Source: Mycobacterium sp. ACS1612
GTDB lineage: Bacteria; Actinomycetota; Actinomycetes; Mycobacteriales; Mycobacteriaceae
Reading direction: 5' to 3'
Length of the DNA: 64,000 nt
NCBI RefSeq assembly: GCF_001667505.1
Contig: NZ_LZHZ01000065.1
Span: 62,001 to 126,000, forward strand
Under the pieces are notes generated by a model. That model was not told where the DNA came from and made no database searches. It saw only the letters and a list, made by a program, of their open reading frames with translations. The position numbers were made by a program, and so were the translations under genes. Below are positions 18,839 to 27,344 of the stretch, piece by piece (position 1 is the first letter of the stretch; the number at the start of each line of letters is the position of its first letter).

Positions 18839-20065
18839 GTGATTCAGGACGCCGAGACGCGGCTGCGGCCGAGTTGGCTTCTGCTGGGGCCTGCGTTCGT
18901 CGCGGCCATCGCCTACGTCGACCCCGGCAACGTCGCCGCGAATGTCAGCGCAGGCGCGCAGTACGGCTTCCTGCTGGTCTGGGTCATCCTCGTAGCCAAC
19001 GTGATGGCCGGCCTCGTGCAGTTTCTTTCGGCCAAGCTGGGTCTGGTCACGGGACGCAGCCTGCCGGAGGCGGTCGCCGACCACACCCGCACGCGCACCC
19101 GCATCGCCTATTGGCTGCAGGCCGAATTGGTGGCGATGGCAACGGATCTCGCGGAGGTGGTGGGTGGCGCCATCGCGCTGCACCTGCTGTTCGGTCTCCC
19201 TCTGCTGATCGGTGGGGTGATCACGGGCGTGGTGTCGCTGCTGCTGCTGGCGGTGCAGAACCGTCGCGGCCAACGCCTCTTCGAGCGGGTGGTCAGTGGG
19301 CTGCTGCTGATCATCGCGATCGGCTTCCTGACGAGTCTGTTCGTCGAACCGCCGCCCGTGAGCGAGGTGGCGGCCGGACTGCTGCCGCGGTTCGACGGCG
19401 CCGAGAGCGTGCTGCTCGCCACCGCGATGCTGGGCGCGACGGTGATGCCGCACGCGGTGTATCTGCACTCCGGGCTGGCCCGTGACCGGCACGGCCACCC
19501 CGCCGCGGGCAGGCAGCGACGCTTGTTGCTGAAGGTGACGCGGTTGGACGTGACGCTGGCGATGCTGGTCGCGGGTGCGGTGAACCTGTCAATGCTGCTG
19601 GTGGCCGCCACCAACCTGCAGGGCATGGACAGCACCGACTCGATCGAAGGCGCGCATGCCGCGGTCCGCGACACGCTCGGCCCCACGGTCGCGTTGTTCT
19701 TCGCGGTGGGCTTGTTGGCGTCCGGGTTGGCATCGACGTCGGTGGGCGCGTATGCGGGCGCGATGATCATGCAGGGCCTGCTGCGCCGGTCCTATCCGCT
19801 GCTGCTACGCCGAATTGTCACGCTGATCCCGGCGCTGGTGATCCTGGCCATCGGCATCGATCCTAGTCGCGCGCTGGTGTTGTCGCAGGTCGTGCTGTCC
19901 TTCGGCATCCCGTTCGCGCTGATCCCGCTGGTGCGGCTGACCAGCAACCCCGACCTGATGGGCGAGGACACGAATCACCGCATCACCACGGCGCTCGGGT
20001 GGGCCGTCGCCGTGCTGATCAGCCTACTGAACGTGGGGCTGATTTACCTGACGGTGAAGGGTTAG
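18839..20065 (+). CDS. mntH: Nramp-family divalent metal transporter (MntH-like), 408 aa
   Basis: Proton-coupled importer of Mn2+ and related metals in the cytoplasmic membrane. The two diagnostic motifs are present: AYVDPGNVAAN in TM1 (about residues 24-34, DPGN binds metal) and MPHAVYLHSGL in TM6 (about 205). About 11 membrane segments are visible. The start is GTG 18839 with a poor ribosome site; the next ATG would lose TM1. The upstream metal-box-like sequence fits control by manganese or iron. Confidence 0.92.
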   Translation: MIQDAETRLRPSWLLLGPAFVAAIAYVDPGNVAANVSAGAQYGFLLVWVILVANVMAGLVQFLSAKLGLVTGRSLPEAVADHTRTRTRIAYWLQAELVAMATDLAEVVGGAIALHLLFGLPLLIGGVITGVVSLLLLAVQNRRGQRLFERVVSGLLLIIAIGFLTSLFVEPPPVSEVAAGLLPRFDGAESVLLATAMLGATVMPHAVYLHSGLARDRHGHPAAGRQRRLLLKVTRLDVTLAMLVAGAVNLSMLLVAATNLQGMDSTDSIEGAHAAVRDTLGPTVALFFAVGLLASGLASTSVGAYAGAMIMQGLLRRSYPLLLRRIVTLIPALVILAIGIDPSRALVLSQVVLSFGIPFALIPLVRLTSNPDLMGEDTNHRITTALGWAVAVLISLLNVGLIYLTVKG

Positions 20066-20090
20066 CCAGCCGTCTGGGATAATCGATTCG

Positions 20091-21161
20091 ATGCGTGCAC
20101 GTCACAGCTACTTCGCGTACGGGTCCAACCTGTGCGTGCGGCAGATGGCGCAGCGATGCCCCGGCGCGGTCGACCCCAAGCCCGCGCTGCTCTCCGACCA
20201 CGACTGGCTGATCAACGAGCGCGGCGTGGCCACCGTCGAACCGTTCGACGGATCACAGGTGCACGGTGTGGTGTGGCAGGTGACCGACCACGATCTGGCC
20301 ACGCTGGACAGCGCCGAGGGCGTGCCGGTGCGGTATCGCCGTGACCGCCTGACCGTGCACACCGACGACGGTCCCGACGAAGCGTGGGTATACATCGACC
20401 ACCGCGTCGATCCGGGCCCGCCGCGCCCTGGGTACCTGGAGCGCATCGTCGACGGTGCGATGCACCACGGCCTGCCCCACCGCTGGATCGAATTCCTGCG
20501 ACGGTGGGACCCCGCGAACTGGCCCATGCGCATCGACATGCCGAGATCCGGGGCGCCACAGTCCCTTTCGGAGTTACTGGCCCACCCCGGCGTCATCGAG
20601 GACAGCACGCTGCGGTCCCGGTTCGGCTTTCTTGCCATCCACGGCGGCGGTCTCGAGCAGATGACCGACGTCATCGCCGAGCGGGCCGCTGACGGGGCCG
20701 ACGCCTCGCTGTACGTGCTTCGGCATCCCGACGGGTATCCGCACCATTTGCCGTCGGCGCGGTACCGGGCCGAGGAGTCCGAACGGCTGGCGGAATTCCT
20801 CGACCACGTCGAGGTGGTGGTGTCGCTGCACGGGTACGGCCGGATCGGGCGCAGCACCCAACTGTTGGCGGGCGGCCGCAACCGGGACCTGGCCCAGCAC
20901 CTGGCCCGCCACGTCGAGGTGCCCGGCTATCAGGTCGTCACGGACCTCTCCGAGATCCCACGCGAACTGCGCGGCCTGCACCCCGACAACCCGGTCAACC
21001 GGGTCCGCGGCGGCGGCACCCAACTGGAGTTGACGCCCAGGGTGCGCGGGATCAGCCCCCGAAGCGGGCTGCCGGGCGACGACGGCCTGAGCCCGGCGAC
21101 GTCGAGGCTGGTGCAGGGCCTGATCGCGACCGCGCGGTCGTGGCAACTAACCTCGGCTTAG
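20091..21161 (+). CDS. fusion of gamma-glutamylcyclotransferase-like and poly-gamma-glutamate hydrolase-like domains, 356 aa
   Basis: Two-domain protein. Residues about 1-125 are a GGCT/AIG2-like domain, with FAYGSNL (8-14) and the candidate acid in LDSAEGVPVRYRRDRL (about 75). Residues about 160-345 resemble the zinc-dependent poly-gamma-glutamate hydrolase family (PghP-like, PF05908-type): AIHGGGLEQMTDVIAE supplies His and Glu, and VVSLHGYGR the second His. Both families act on gamma-glutamyl bonds, so the fusion could release and cyclise gamma-glutamyl residues. No signal peptide, hence cytoplasmic. It ends overlapping the next start by 1 nt. The second domain assignment is motif-based. 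Confidence 0.75.
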   Translation: MRARHSYFAYGSNLCVRQMAQRCPGAVDPKPALLSDHDWLINERGVATVEPFDGSQVHGVVWQVTDHDLATLDSAEGVPVRYRRDRLTVHTDDGPDEAWVYIDHRVDPGPPRPGYLERIVDGAMHHGLPHRWIEFLRRWDPANWPMRIDMPRSGAPQSLSELLAHPGVIEDSTLRSRFGFLAIHGGGLEQMTDVIAERAADGADASLYVLRHPDGYPHHLPSARYRAEESERLAEFLDHVEVVVSLHGYGRIGRSTQLLAGGRNRDLAQHLARHVEVPGYQVVTDLSEIPRELRGLHPDNPVNRVRGGGTQLELTPRVRGISPRSGLPGDDGLSPATSRLVQGLIATARSWQLTSA

Positions 21162-22246
21162 TGCGCATCCCCACGATCGCTGCCGCTCTTCTCGTTTCCG
21201 TCACCGCCGCATGCTCGCCACAGTCACCGGGGCTGCGCGACGCACTTGCGACAGCGGTGGAACGCGATCAACTGCCCGGCGGTGTGGCGGTCGTTCGTGA
21301 ATACGACGACCTCACTCGAGGCTCGGCTGGGTATTCCGACGTCGACACGAACACGCGATTCGCGCCCCGCACCCACGTCCGGGCCGCGAGTATCACCAAA
21401 ACCTTTGTCGCAGCAACAGTTCTGCAGCTGGTCGCCGAAGGCAAGGTCGACCTGGACACCTCGATCGAGACGTATCTGCCGGGCCGGATCCGCGGAAAGG
21501 GGATCGACGCCAACGCCACCACGGTCCGCCAACTGCTGCGCCATCAGAGCGGGCTGCCCGAATACTTCGACGCCAGCACGCCGATTCCCGCCGAGCCTGT
21601 CACCGCCGATCAACTTCTCGACGCCGCGCTGAAGCGGCCGCCGCAGTTCCCGCCAGGCACCGCGATGAAATACACCAACACCAATTACGTCATCGCAGGC
21701 CTGCTCATCGAAAAGCTGACCGGACATCCGGCCGCCGACGAGATCACCCGCCGAATCATCAGGCCGCTCGGCCTTTCCGACACCTACTTCCCATCGCCTG
21801 GTGACAACGGGCTACGCGCGCCCTTCGCTCACGGCTACGAATTGGTCGACGGAAAACGCAAGGACGTCACGACTTTCAACGCCTCGGCCGCCGGGATGGC
21901 CGGCTCGCTGGTGTCGACGAGCGAGGACACCTCGGCGTTCATCACCGCCCTGCTGGACGCCCGCGTCGTCGCATCACCGCAACTGCGCGAGATGATGACC
22001 ACCGTCGACTGGAAAGACGCCGGACCCGGCTTCCACTACGGACTCGGCCTCACCGGCGTCGACCTCGACTGCGGCGTCAGGGTGTGGGCCCACGGCGGCG
22101 ATATCGAGGGCTTCCACAGCCTGATGGCGAAAGGCTTTGGCGGACCCGCGGTTTCGGTGACATTCACCCAGAACCCGCCGGAGACGGAGTCGATGGCCAA
22201 CGATCCGCGCGCCGCCGTGCTCAACGCCGTCTACTGCCCGGCGTAG
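21161..22246 (+). CDS. serine hydrolase of the beta-lactamase/D-Ala-D-Ala carboxypeptidase (class C) family, probable lipoprotein
   Basis: Exported penicillin-binding-type hydrolase of 361 aa. The N-terminus carries a signal peptide with a lipobox-like LVSVTAACSP (Cys about 19). Active-site motifs are SITK (in RAASITKTF, about residue 75), YTN (KYTNTNYV, about 170) and HGGDIEGF near 315, standing for the KTG/HxG element. The preferred start is GTG 21161, overlapping the previous stop by one base; a GTG at 21140 is in frame. Substrate is unknown; peptidoglycan or an ester is likely from the family. Confidence 0.85.
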   Translation: MRIPTIAAALLVSVTAACSPQSPGLRDALATAVERDQLPGGVAVVREYDDLTRGSAGYSDVDTNTRFAPRTHVRAASITKTFVAATVLQLVAEGKVDLDTSIETYLPGRIRGKGIDANATTVRQLLRHQSGLPEYFDASTPIPAEPVTADQLLDAALKRPPQFPPGTAMKYTNTNYVIAGLLIEKLTGHPAADEITRRIIRPLGLSDTYFPSPGDNGLRAPFAHGYELVDGKRKDVTTFNASAAGMAGSLVSTSEDTSAFITALLDARVVASPQLREMMTTVDWKDAGPGFHYGLGLTGVDLDCGVRVWAHGGDIEGFHSLMAKGFGGPAVSVTFTQNPPETESMANDPRAAVLNAVYCPA

Positions 22247-23611
22247 TCACTCCTCCAACTCGAGCACAGGCGTGGGCCGCCGGAAGCCGCGCGTCATCCA
22301 CAACAGCCACAGGAACCCGACGGCGAACCAGCACAAGCCGAACACAAGCGAATAGTTCGACAGGCTCGTCCACAACCACACGGTCAGGCCGAAACCGATC
22401 AGCGGGAGCACCATGTTGTTGACGAAGCCGCCACCACCGCGGTCGCCTGCGTCGACGAAGTAGTGCTTGATGACGGTGAGGTTGACCGCCGAAAAGGCTA
22501 CCAGCGCGCCGAAACTGACGATAGATGCGAGCGCGTCGAGATGAGCCCAGATGGCGGCCAGCGAAACCACCGACACCACGAGAATCGCGTAGGTCGGGGT
22601 GGTGAACCTCGGCGGGATGTGCCCGAACACCCGTCGCGGCAGGATGCCGTCGCGGCCCATCGCGTACAGGATTCGGGCCACCGAAGCCTGCGAGGTGATC
22701 GCCGAGCCCAGCGCACCGGCGACGTAGGCCGCGGTGAAGAACGTCGACAGGAACTGGCCGCCCGCGGTTTTCATCACGTCGAGCGAGCCGGAGTCGACGT
22801 CGGCGAACTGGTTGGACGGGAACACCAACTGCGAGACGTACGACAGCAGGACGAACAGCAGCCCTGCGGTGACGGTGGCGATCATGATGGCGCGCGGCAC
22901 GCTCCGCCTCGGCTCGTTGGCCTCTTCGGCCAGTGTCGACACCGCGTCGAAACCGAGGAACGACAGGCACAGAATGGCCGCGCCCGCGAGCACCGGTTGC
23001 ATTCCGGGTGCGGTGCCGTCGCCGGTGAACGGCCCCGCCAGATTGACTGTGCCGCTGTGTGACAACGTGACGAAGGCGAGCACGAGAAACACCACGATGA
23101 ACACTGCCTGCAGGGCGATGATCAGGAAGTTGGCCCGCGCCACCGAGACGATGCCGAGGATGTTGAGCACCGTGACGATGACGATCATCACGAGGACGAA
23201 CACCCACGCCGGGATGGCGGGGATCGCGGCATTGAGGTAAATGCCGATGACCAGATAGTTCAGCATCGGCAGCAGCAGGTAGTCCAGTAGCAGCGACCAC
23301 CCGGCCAGGAAGCCGATCGGGGCGCCGAACGTGCGCTGGGTGTACGCGTATGTCGAACCGGCGACCGGGTACGCGGCGGCCATCCGGGCGTACGACCGCG
23401 CCGTGAACACCATGGCCGCCAGGGTCACCAGATAAGAAACCGGTAGTCGGCCACCGCTTTCCTGGACGACGATCCCGTAGGTGGTGAACACCGTCAGCGG
23501 GACGATGTACACCAACCCGAACAGGACTAGCGACGGTACGCCGAGAACTCGACGCAGGTGACCTTCGCCCGGAGGGGCGACGGCTGGGGTATCGGACGAC
23601 GCTGTCGACAT
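22247..23611 (-). CDS. APC-superfamily amino acid/amine permease, 454 aa
   Basis: Cytoplasmic-membrane permease with about 12 hydrophobic helices. The TM1 region VLFGLVYIVPLTVFTTYGIV and FLGFDAVSTLAEEANEPRRSVPRAI (TM6-7 loop) are typical APC signatures. The start is ATG 23611; the frame runs on upstream only as antisense of the amidohydrolase. Its stop abuts the serine hydrolase stop with no gap. It follows the amidohydrolase by 11 nt, so the pair probably imports and hydrolyses one nitrogenous compound. Confidence 0.9.
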   Translation of the reverse strand: MSTASSDTPAVAPPGEGHLRRVLGVPSLVLFGLVYIVPLTVFTTYGIVVQESGGRLPVSYLVTLAAMVFTARSYARMAAAYPVAGSTYAYTQRTFGAPIGFLAGWSLLLDYLLLPMLNYLVIGIYLNAAIPAIPAWVFVLVMIVIVTVLNILGIVSVARANFLIIALQAVFIVVFLVLAFVTLSHSGTVNLAGPFTGDGTAPGMQPVLAGAAILCLSFLGFDAVSTLAEEANEPRRSVPRAIMIATVTAGLLFVLLSYVSQLVFPSNQFADVDSGSLDVMKTAGGQFLSTFFTAAYVAGALGSAITSQASVARILYAMGRDGILPRRVFGHIPPRFTTPTYAILVVSVVSLAAIWAHLDALASIVSFGALVAFSAVNLTVIKHYFVDAGDRGGGGFVNNMVLPLIGFGLTVWLWTSLSNYSLVFGLCWFAVGFLWLLWMTRGFRRPTPVLELEE

Positions 23612-23622
23612 GGCAATCCCTT

Positions 23623-25239
23623 TCAACCCGTGGCCGAGTAGACCGACCGACCTGACAGATACGTAGCCCGAATGCCGACGTCGGCCAGGCCCTCCGGCGG
23701 CGTCGTGCGCGGATCGGAGTCCAACCACACCAGATCGGCGCTCGCGCCGGGAGTGATTGTGCCCCAATGCCCTTCGGCGAACGCTTGGTTCGCGACGCCC
23801 GCAGTGTAAGCGCTCAGCGCGCGCTCGACGCCGAGGATCTCCTGCGGCGTCCAGCCGCCGCGCGACGCGGCGACCGCGATGCCGTCCAACGGCGCGCCCG
23901 AGGACACCGGCCAGTCCGAGCCGAACGCCAGCGGTGCACCCGACTCGTAGAGGCTGTGCATCCGGTACTGCTTGTCGCTGCGGTCGGGTCCCAGCCGCGG
24001 GATGGTCAGCTCCACCATCAGCGGGTCGAGTTGCGCCCACAGCGGTTGCATGTTGGGGATCACGCTCAGGGCGGCAAAGCGTTTCAGGTCGGCATCGTCG
24101 ACCAGTTGCGCGTGCGCGATCACCGGCCGCCGGTCTTTCGGCCCGTTGACGGAGACGACGTATTCGATCGCATCGAGCGCCTGGCGCGCGGCGGCGTCGC
24201 CGATCGCGTGGATGTGAATCTGGAAACCGAGTTCGTCGACCGCGCGGGCGGCGTCGGAGAGGTTCTCCCACACCTGCATGCCCCTGTTGCTTCCCGGGTC
24301 GTCCCCCTGCCCTCCGTGGTTGTGAAGGCTCCCGCAATACGGCGCTAGCAACGCGCCGGTCTCGTTCTCGATCACCCCGTCGGCGAAGAACTTGACGGTG
24401 TTGGCGGTCAGCAACGGCGAGGCCGCGTCCTGCACGCGGCGGCGGGCGTCGACGAAGTGGTCGAGTTGCGCGTCGAAGTAGCGCGGGTCCGCGTAGAGGC
24501 CGAGGTTGAACCGGATTTCGAGCGCGCCCTGCCGGGCGGCGTCCAGATAGGTGTCGACGTCGGCGGGTTCGACCCAGGCATCCTGCACCCATGTCACGCC
24601 GCGGGCCTGGTAGTAGTGGGCAGCCGTTTGCAATGCCGCCACGCGGACCGCGGGATCGCGGGCGGGAACGATCTTGTGCACGAGGTCGACCGCACCCCAC
24701 TCGCGCAATGTGCCCAGTGGCGTGCCGTCCTCGCGGCGCGGTATCTCGCCGAGCACCGGATCGGGCGTGTCCGCGGTGATGCCAGCCCGCTGCAGTGCGA
24801 CGCTGTTACACCACACCGTGTGGTAGTCCCATGCACGCAAGACGACGGGCCGGTCCGGCACCGCGGCATCCAACCAGCGCGCGTCGAAAAGCCCGCCGGG
24901 CGCCATGCTGCTCTCATACGAGGCGCCGACGATCCACTCCTCGTCGGGATGGTCGGCGGCGTATCGCTTCACCTCGGCCACGATCTCGTCGACCGTCTGG
25001 CACGGTCGCACCTGCGGGCCCACCGCCTCGAGGCCGCCCGGCAGCGGGTGCGCATGCCCGTCGCCAAATGACGGCATCAGGAAGCCGCCGTCGAGGTCGA
25101 TCTCCTCGGCGCCGCTGGCCTGCGCATGTGCGGCTTCGCCGATGGCTTGCACAACGCCGTCGGTGACCAGAAGCGCGTCGGAGGTCTCACCGCTCACGCC
25201 GGTCCAGATGGTCCCGCCACGGAAAAACGTCGAAGGCAC
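23623..25239 (-). CDS. metal-dependent amidohydrolase (YtcJ type, amidohydrolase family 3), 538 aa
   Basis: Zinc hydrolase of the N-substituted formamide deformylase/YtcJ group. Metal ligands: GDGHAHPLPGG (HxH, about residue 68), the Lys in NTVKFFADGVIE (about 305), the His in IHIHAIGDAA (about 365), and Asp in FGSDWPVSSGAP (about 455). The start is GTG 25239 (or the preceding GTG 25242), MPSTFFRGGTIWTG. It is divergent from the DUF1365 gene with about 50 bp between starts and is followed by the APC permease. Substrate unknown. Confidence 0.88.
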   Translation of the reverse strand: MPSTFFRGGTIWTGVSGETSDALLVTDGVVQAIGEAAHAQASGAEEIDLDGGFLMPSFGDGHAHPLPGGLEAVGPQVRPCQTVDEIVAEVKRYAADHPDEEWIVGASYESSMAPGGLFDARWLDAAVPDRPVVLRAWDYHTVWCNSVALQRAGITADTPDPVLGEIPRREDGTPLGTLREWGAVDLVHKIVPARDPAVRVAALQTAAHYYQARGVTWVQDAWVEPADVDTYLDAARQGALEIRFNLGLYADPRYFDAQLDHFVDARRRVQDAASPLLTANTVKFFADGVIENETGALLAPYCGSLHNHGGQGDDPGSNRGMQVWENLSDAARAVDELGFQIHIHAIGDAAARQALDAIEYVVSVNGPKDRRPVIAHAQLVDDADLKRFAALSVIPNMQPLWAQLDPLMVELTIPRLGPDRSDKQYRMHSLYESGAPLAFGSDWPVSSGAPLDGIAVAASRGGWTPQEILGVERALSAYTAGVANQAFAEGHWGTITPGASADLVWLDSDPRTTPPEGLADVGIRATYLSGRSVYSATG

Positions 25240-25291
25240 CACGGGAACGTATCGCACCAATCCGCGCGCCGTGCGGTTCCGAATACTTGGC

Positions 25292-26056
25292 GTGGAGAGC
25301 TTGTCGCCCCCGGCGCTGTACCGGACCCGGGTCACTCATCTGCGCCGTGCGCCGACGCATCACTACTTCGAGCACCACAGCTATCACTGGTACGTCGACG
25401 TCGATGACCTGCCGCGCTTGCCGCGGTGGCTTCGGCCGTTTGCGCGGTTCCTGGCAACCGATCACCTCGACGGCGCGCCCGACGATTCGTTGCGTCAGCG
25501 CATCGACACCTTCCTTGCCACACACGGCGTCGACTCGCGCGATGGACGGATCACTGCGGTGATGGCCGCCCGCGTGCTCGGGTACGCGTTCAATCCGCTG
25601 ACCCTGTACTGGTGTCACGACGCGAACGGTGCGGTGCGCCACGTCGTCGCCGAGGTGCACCACATGGCCGGAAGCAGGCACGCGTATTTGCTACCACCCG
25701 AACACGCCGCGATGGTGCGGAAGAAGGTCTGCGCTTCTCCGTTCACCGGCGTCGATGGCTACTACCTCGTCAGCGCACCGCTGCCGGACGGGGAACTCGA
25801 CGTACGGATTTCGCTGCATCGCGAGAATCAGCCCGCTCTTGTGGCGACCCTGCGGGGCAGCAGGCGTCGCGCCGGTGTGGGCATGCTGCTGTGGCTGCAG
25901 GTGGCTGCGCCGCTTGCTCCGTTGATGGGCGCCTTGGGCTTTCGCGTCCAAACCATGATCCTGCGGCTGCGCGGAGTTCCGGCCGTACGGACAACCGAAA
26001 ATCATTCTGGCTCGGGCAATTTCGCATCAACCGTAGCCAAATCCCGAATGTCGTGA
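25292..26056 (+). CDS. DUF1365 family protein, 254 aa
   Basis: Soluble protein of the DUF1365 family, usually linked to fatty-acid cyclopropane synthase (UfaA1-like) genes. Family hallmarks include LYRTRVTHLRRAPTHHYFEH near the N-terminus, GYAFNPLTLYWCHD (about 100-113) and KKVCASPFTGVDGYY (about 145-160). The start is GTG 25292. In M. tuberculosis the counterpart Rv0448c is separated from sigK by ufaA1 and a membrane gene; here sigK follows directly. The function is not established. Confidence 0.87.
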   Translation: MESLSPPALYRTRVTHLRRAPTHHYFEHHSYHWYVDVDDLPRLPRWLRPFARFLATDHLDGAPDDSLRQRIDTFLATHGVDSRDGRITAVMAARVLGYAFNPLTLYWCHDANGAVRHVVAEVHHMAGSRHAYLLPPEHAAMVRKKVCASPFTGVDGYYLVSAPLPDGELDVRISLHRENQPALVATLRGSRRRAGVGMLLWLQVAAPLAPLMGALGFRVQTMILRLRGVPAVRTTENHSGSGNFASTVAKSRMS

Positions 26057-26070
26057 CGACATTGGCGCCG

Positions 26071-26634
26071 ATGGCTAGGCTACCGCTCGTGACCACCGAA
26101 CTCGACGCGTTGCTGCGCCAGGTGGCTCGCCGAGACGTCGATGCGTTCGCCACGTTTTACGACCGCACCCGGGCCAGGGTGTTCGGCCTGGTCACCCGTG
26201 TACTGCGGGATCCCGGGTACAGCGAGGAGACCACGCAGGAGATCTATCTGCAGGTGTGGCGCACCGCCGACAGTTACGACCCGGCCGCCGGGTCGCCGCT
26301 GGCGTGGTTGCTGACGTTGGCGCACCGGCGCGCGGTGGATCGGGTCCGGTCGGAGCAGGCGGCCAGCCAGCGCGAGTCGCGCTACGGCGCCGCGAACGTC
26401 GATCCGCCGTCGGACCAGGTGGCGGATTCGGTGATTCTGCTCGACGAGCGGCGGCAGGTGGCCGACTGTCTGGACTCGCTGACGGATGCGCAGCGCGAGT
26501 GCATTCAGCTCGCGTACTACAACGGATTGACGTATGTCCAAGTGTCAGAACGATTGTCGGCCAATCTCGCGACCATCAAGTCCCGGATGCGCGACGGCAT
26601 CCGCAGCCTGCGCAAGTGTCTGGGGCTGGCATGA
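26071..26634 (+). CDS. sigK: ECF RNA polymerase sigma factor SigK, 187 aa
   Basis: Extracytoplasmic-function sigma factor. Region 2 is YSEETTQEIYLQVWRTADSYD (about 52-72) and AWLLTLAHRRAVDRVRSEQA. Region 4 is LTDAQRECIQLAYYNGLTYVQVSERL followed by IKSRMRDGIRSLRKCLGLA. Length and sequence style agree with mycobacterial SigK, including the Cys in region 4. ATG 26071 gives the usual 187 aa; GTG 26053 is an alternative. Its stop overlaps the rskA start as ATGA. SigK is held by RskA and normally drives secreted-antigen genes and its own operon. Confidence 0.93.
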   Translation: MARLPLVTTELDALLRQVARRDVDAFATFYDRTRARVFGLVTRVLRDPGYSEETTQEIYLQVWRTADSYDPAAGSPLAWLLTLAHRRAVDRVRSEQAASQRESRYGAANVDPPSDQVADSVILLDERRQVADCLDSLTDAQRECIQLAYYNGLTYVQVSERLSANLATIKSRMRDGIRSLRKCLGLA

Positions 26635-27344
26635 CAGAGCCGACTGATCCTGACCTGATCGCGCTGGCGACGCCATACGCGTTGCACGCGGTGCCCGACG
26701 CCGAGCTTGCCGACATCGAGCAGCGGGTCGCGGCCGCTCCCCCGGAGGTCGCGGCGGCGTTCGCCGAAGAGGTCCGCGCCGTCAGGGAGGCCATGGCTGC
26801 GGTGTCGGCAGGCACCGCCGTCGAACCGCCCGACCAGTTGCGTGCACGCCTGCTGACCGAGGTGACCGGTGATCCGGTGCGCAGCATGAATCGGCGGCTC
26901 AAGCGTTGGCAGACCATCGGGCTGGCCGCGGCGGCCGCGGTGGTCATCGGCCTCGGCGCGCTGGGGATCGGGATCGCTCTGCAGCCGACACCGACACCGT
27001 CGACGGCGGAGCAGGTGTTCGCCGCCCCGGATGTGCGGACGGTGTCCGGCCAGATTCCCGGCGGCGGAACGGCGACCGTCGTGTTCTCCCGCGACGAGAA
27101 CGCCGGTGTGCTGGTGATGAACAACGTCGCTCCGCCGAAGCCGGGGACGGTGTATCAGATGTGGCTGATCGACAACAAGGGGCCGAAGTCGGCGGGGACG
27201 ATGGCCGCCGAGAATGTGGCACCGTCGACGACGGCGGTGCTGCCCGATCTCGGCGATTCGCAGATGCTGGCATTCACGGTTGAGCCGCCCGGCGGTTCGG
27301 CAGAGCCCACCGGCGCGCCGTTCGCCGAGCTGACGTTGACTTAA
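26631..27344 (+). CDS. rskA: anti-sigma-K factor RskA, 237 aa
   Basis: Membrane-bound anti-sigma factor that sequesters SigK and is released by regulated proteolysis. The cytoplasmic anti-sigma domain includes DLIALATPYALHAVPDAELADIEQRV (about 7-35). One membrane helix, IGLAAAAAVVIGLGALGIGIAL, lies at about 95-118, and the extracytoplasmic domain has RTVSGQIPGGGTATVVFSR and GTVYQMWLIDNKGPKSAGTM. Complete by family length. Tail-to-tail with the next gene; the shared TTAA serves both stop codons. Confidence 0.93.
   Translation: MTEPTDPDLIALATPYALHAVPDAELADIEQRVAAAPPEVAAAFAEEVRAVREAMAAVSAGTAVEPPDQLRARLLTEVTGDPVRSMNRRLKRWQTIGLAAAAAVVIGLGALGIGIALQPTPTPSTAEQVFAAPDVRTVSGQIPGGGTATVVFSRDENAGVLVMNNVAPPKPGTVYQMWLIDNKGPKSAGTMAAENVAPSTTAVLPDLGDSQMLAFTVEPPGGSAEPTGAPFAELTLT

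Noticed and set aside
22247..24700. 817-aa reading of the APC permease
   Set aside because: Only the part from ATG 23611 has permease features; the extension is antisense to nothing coding and out of frame with the amidohydrolase.
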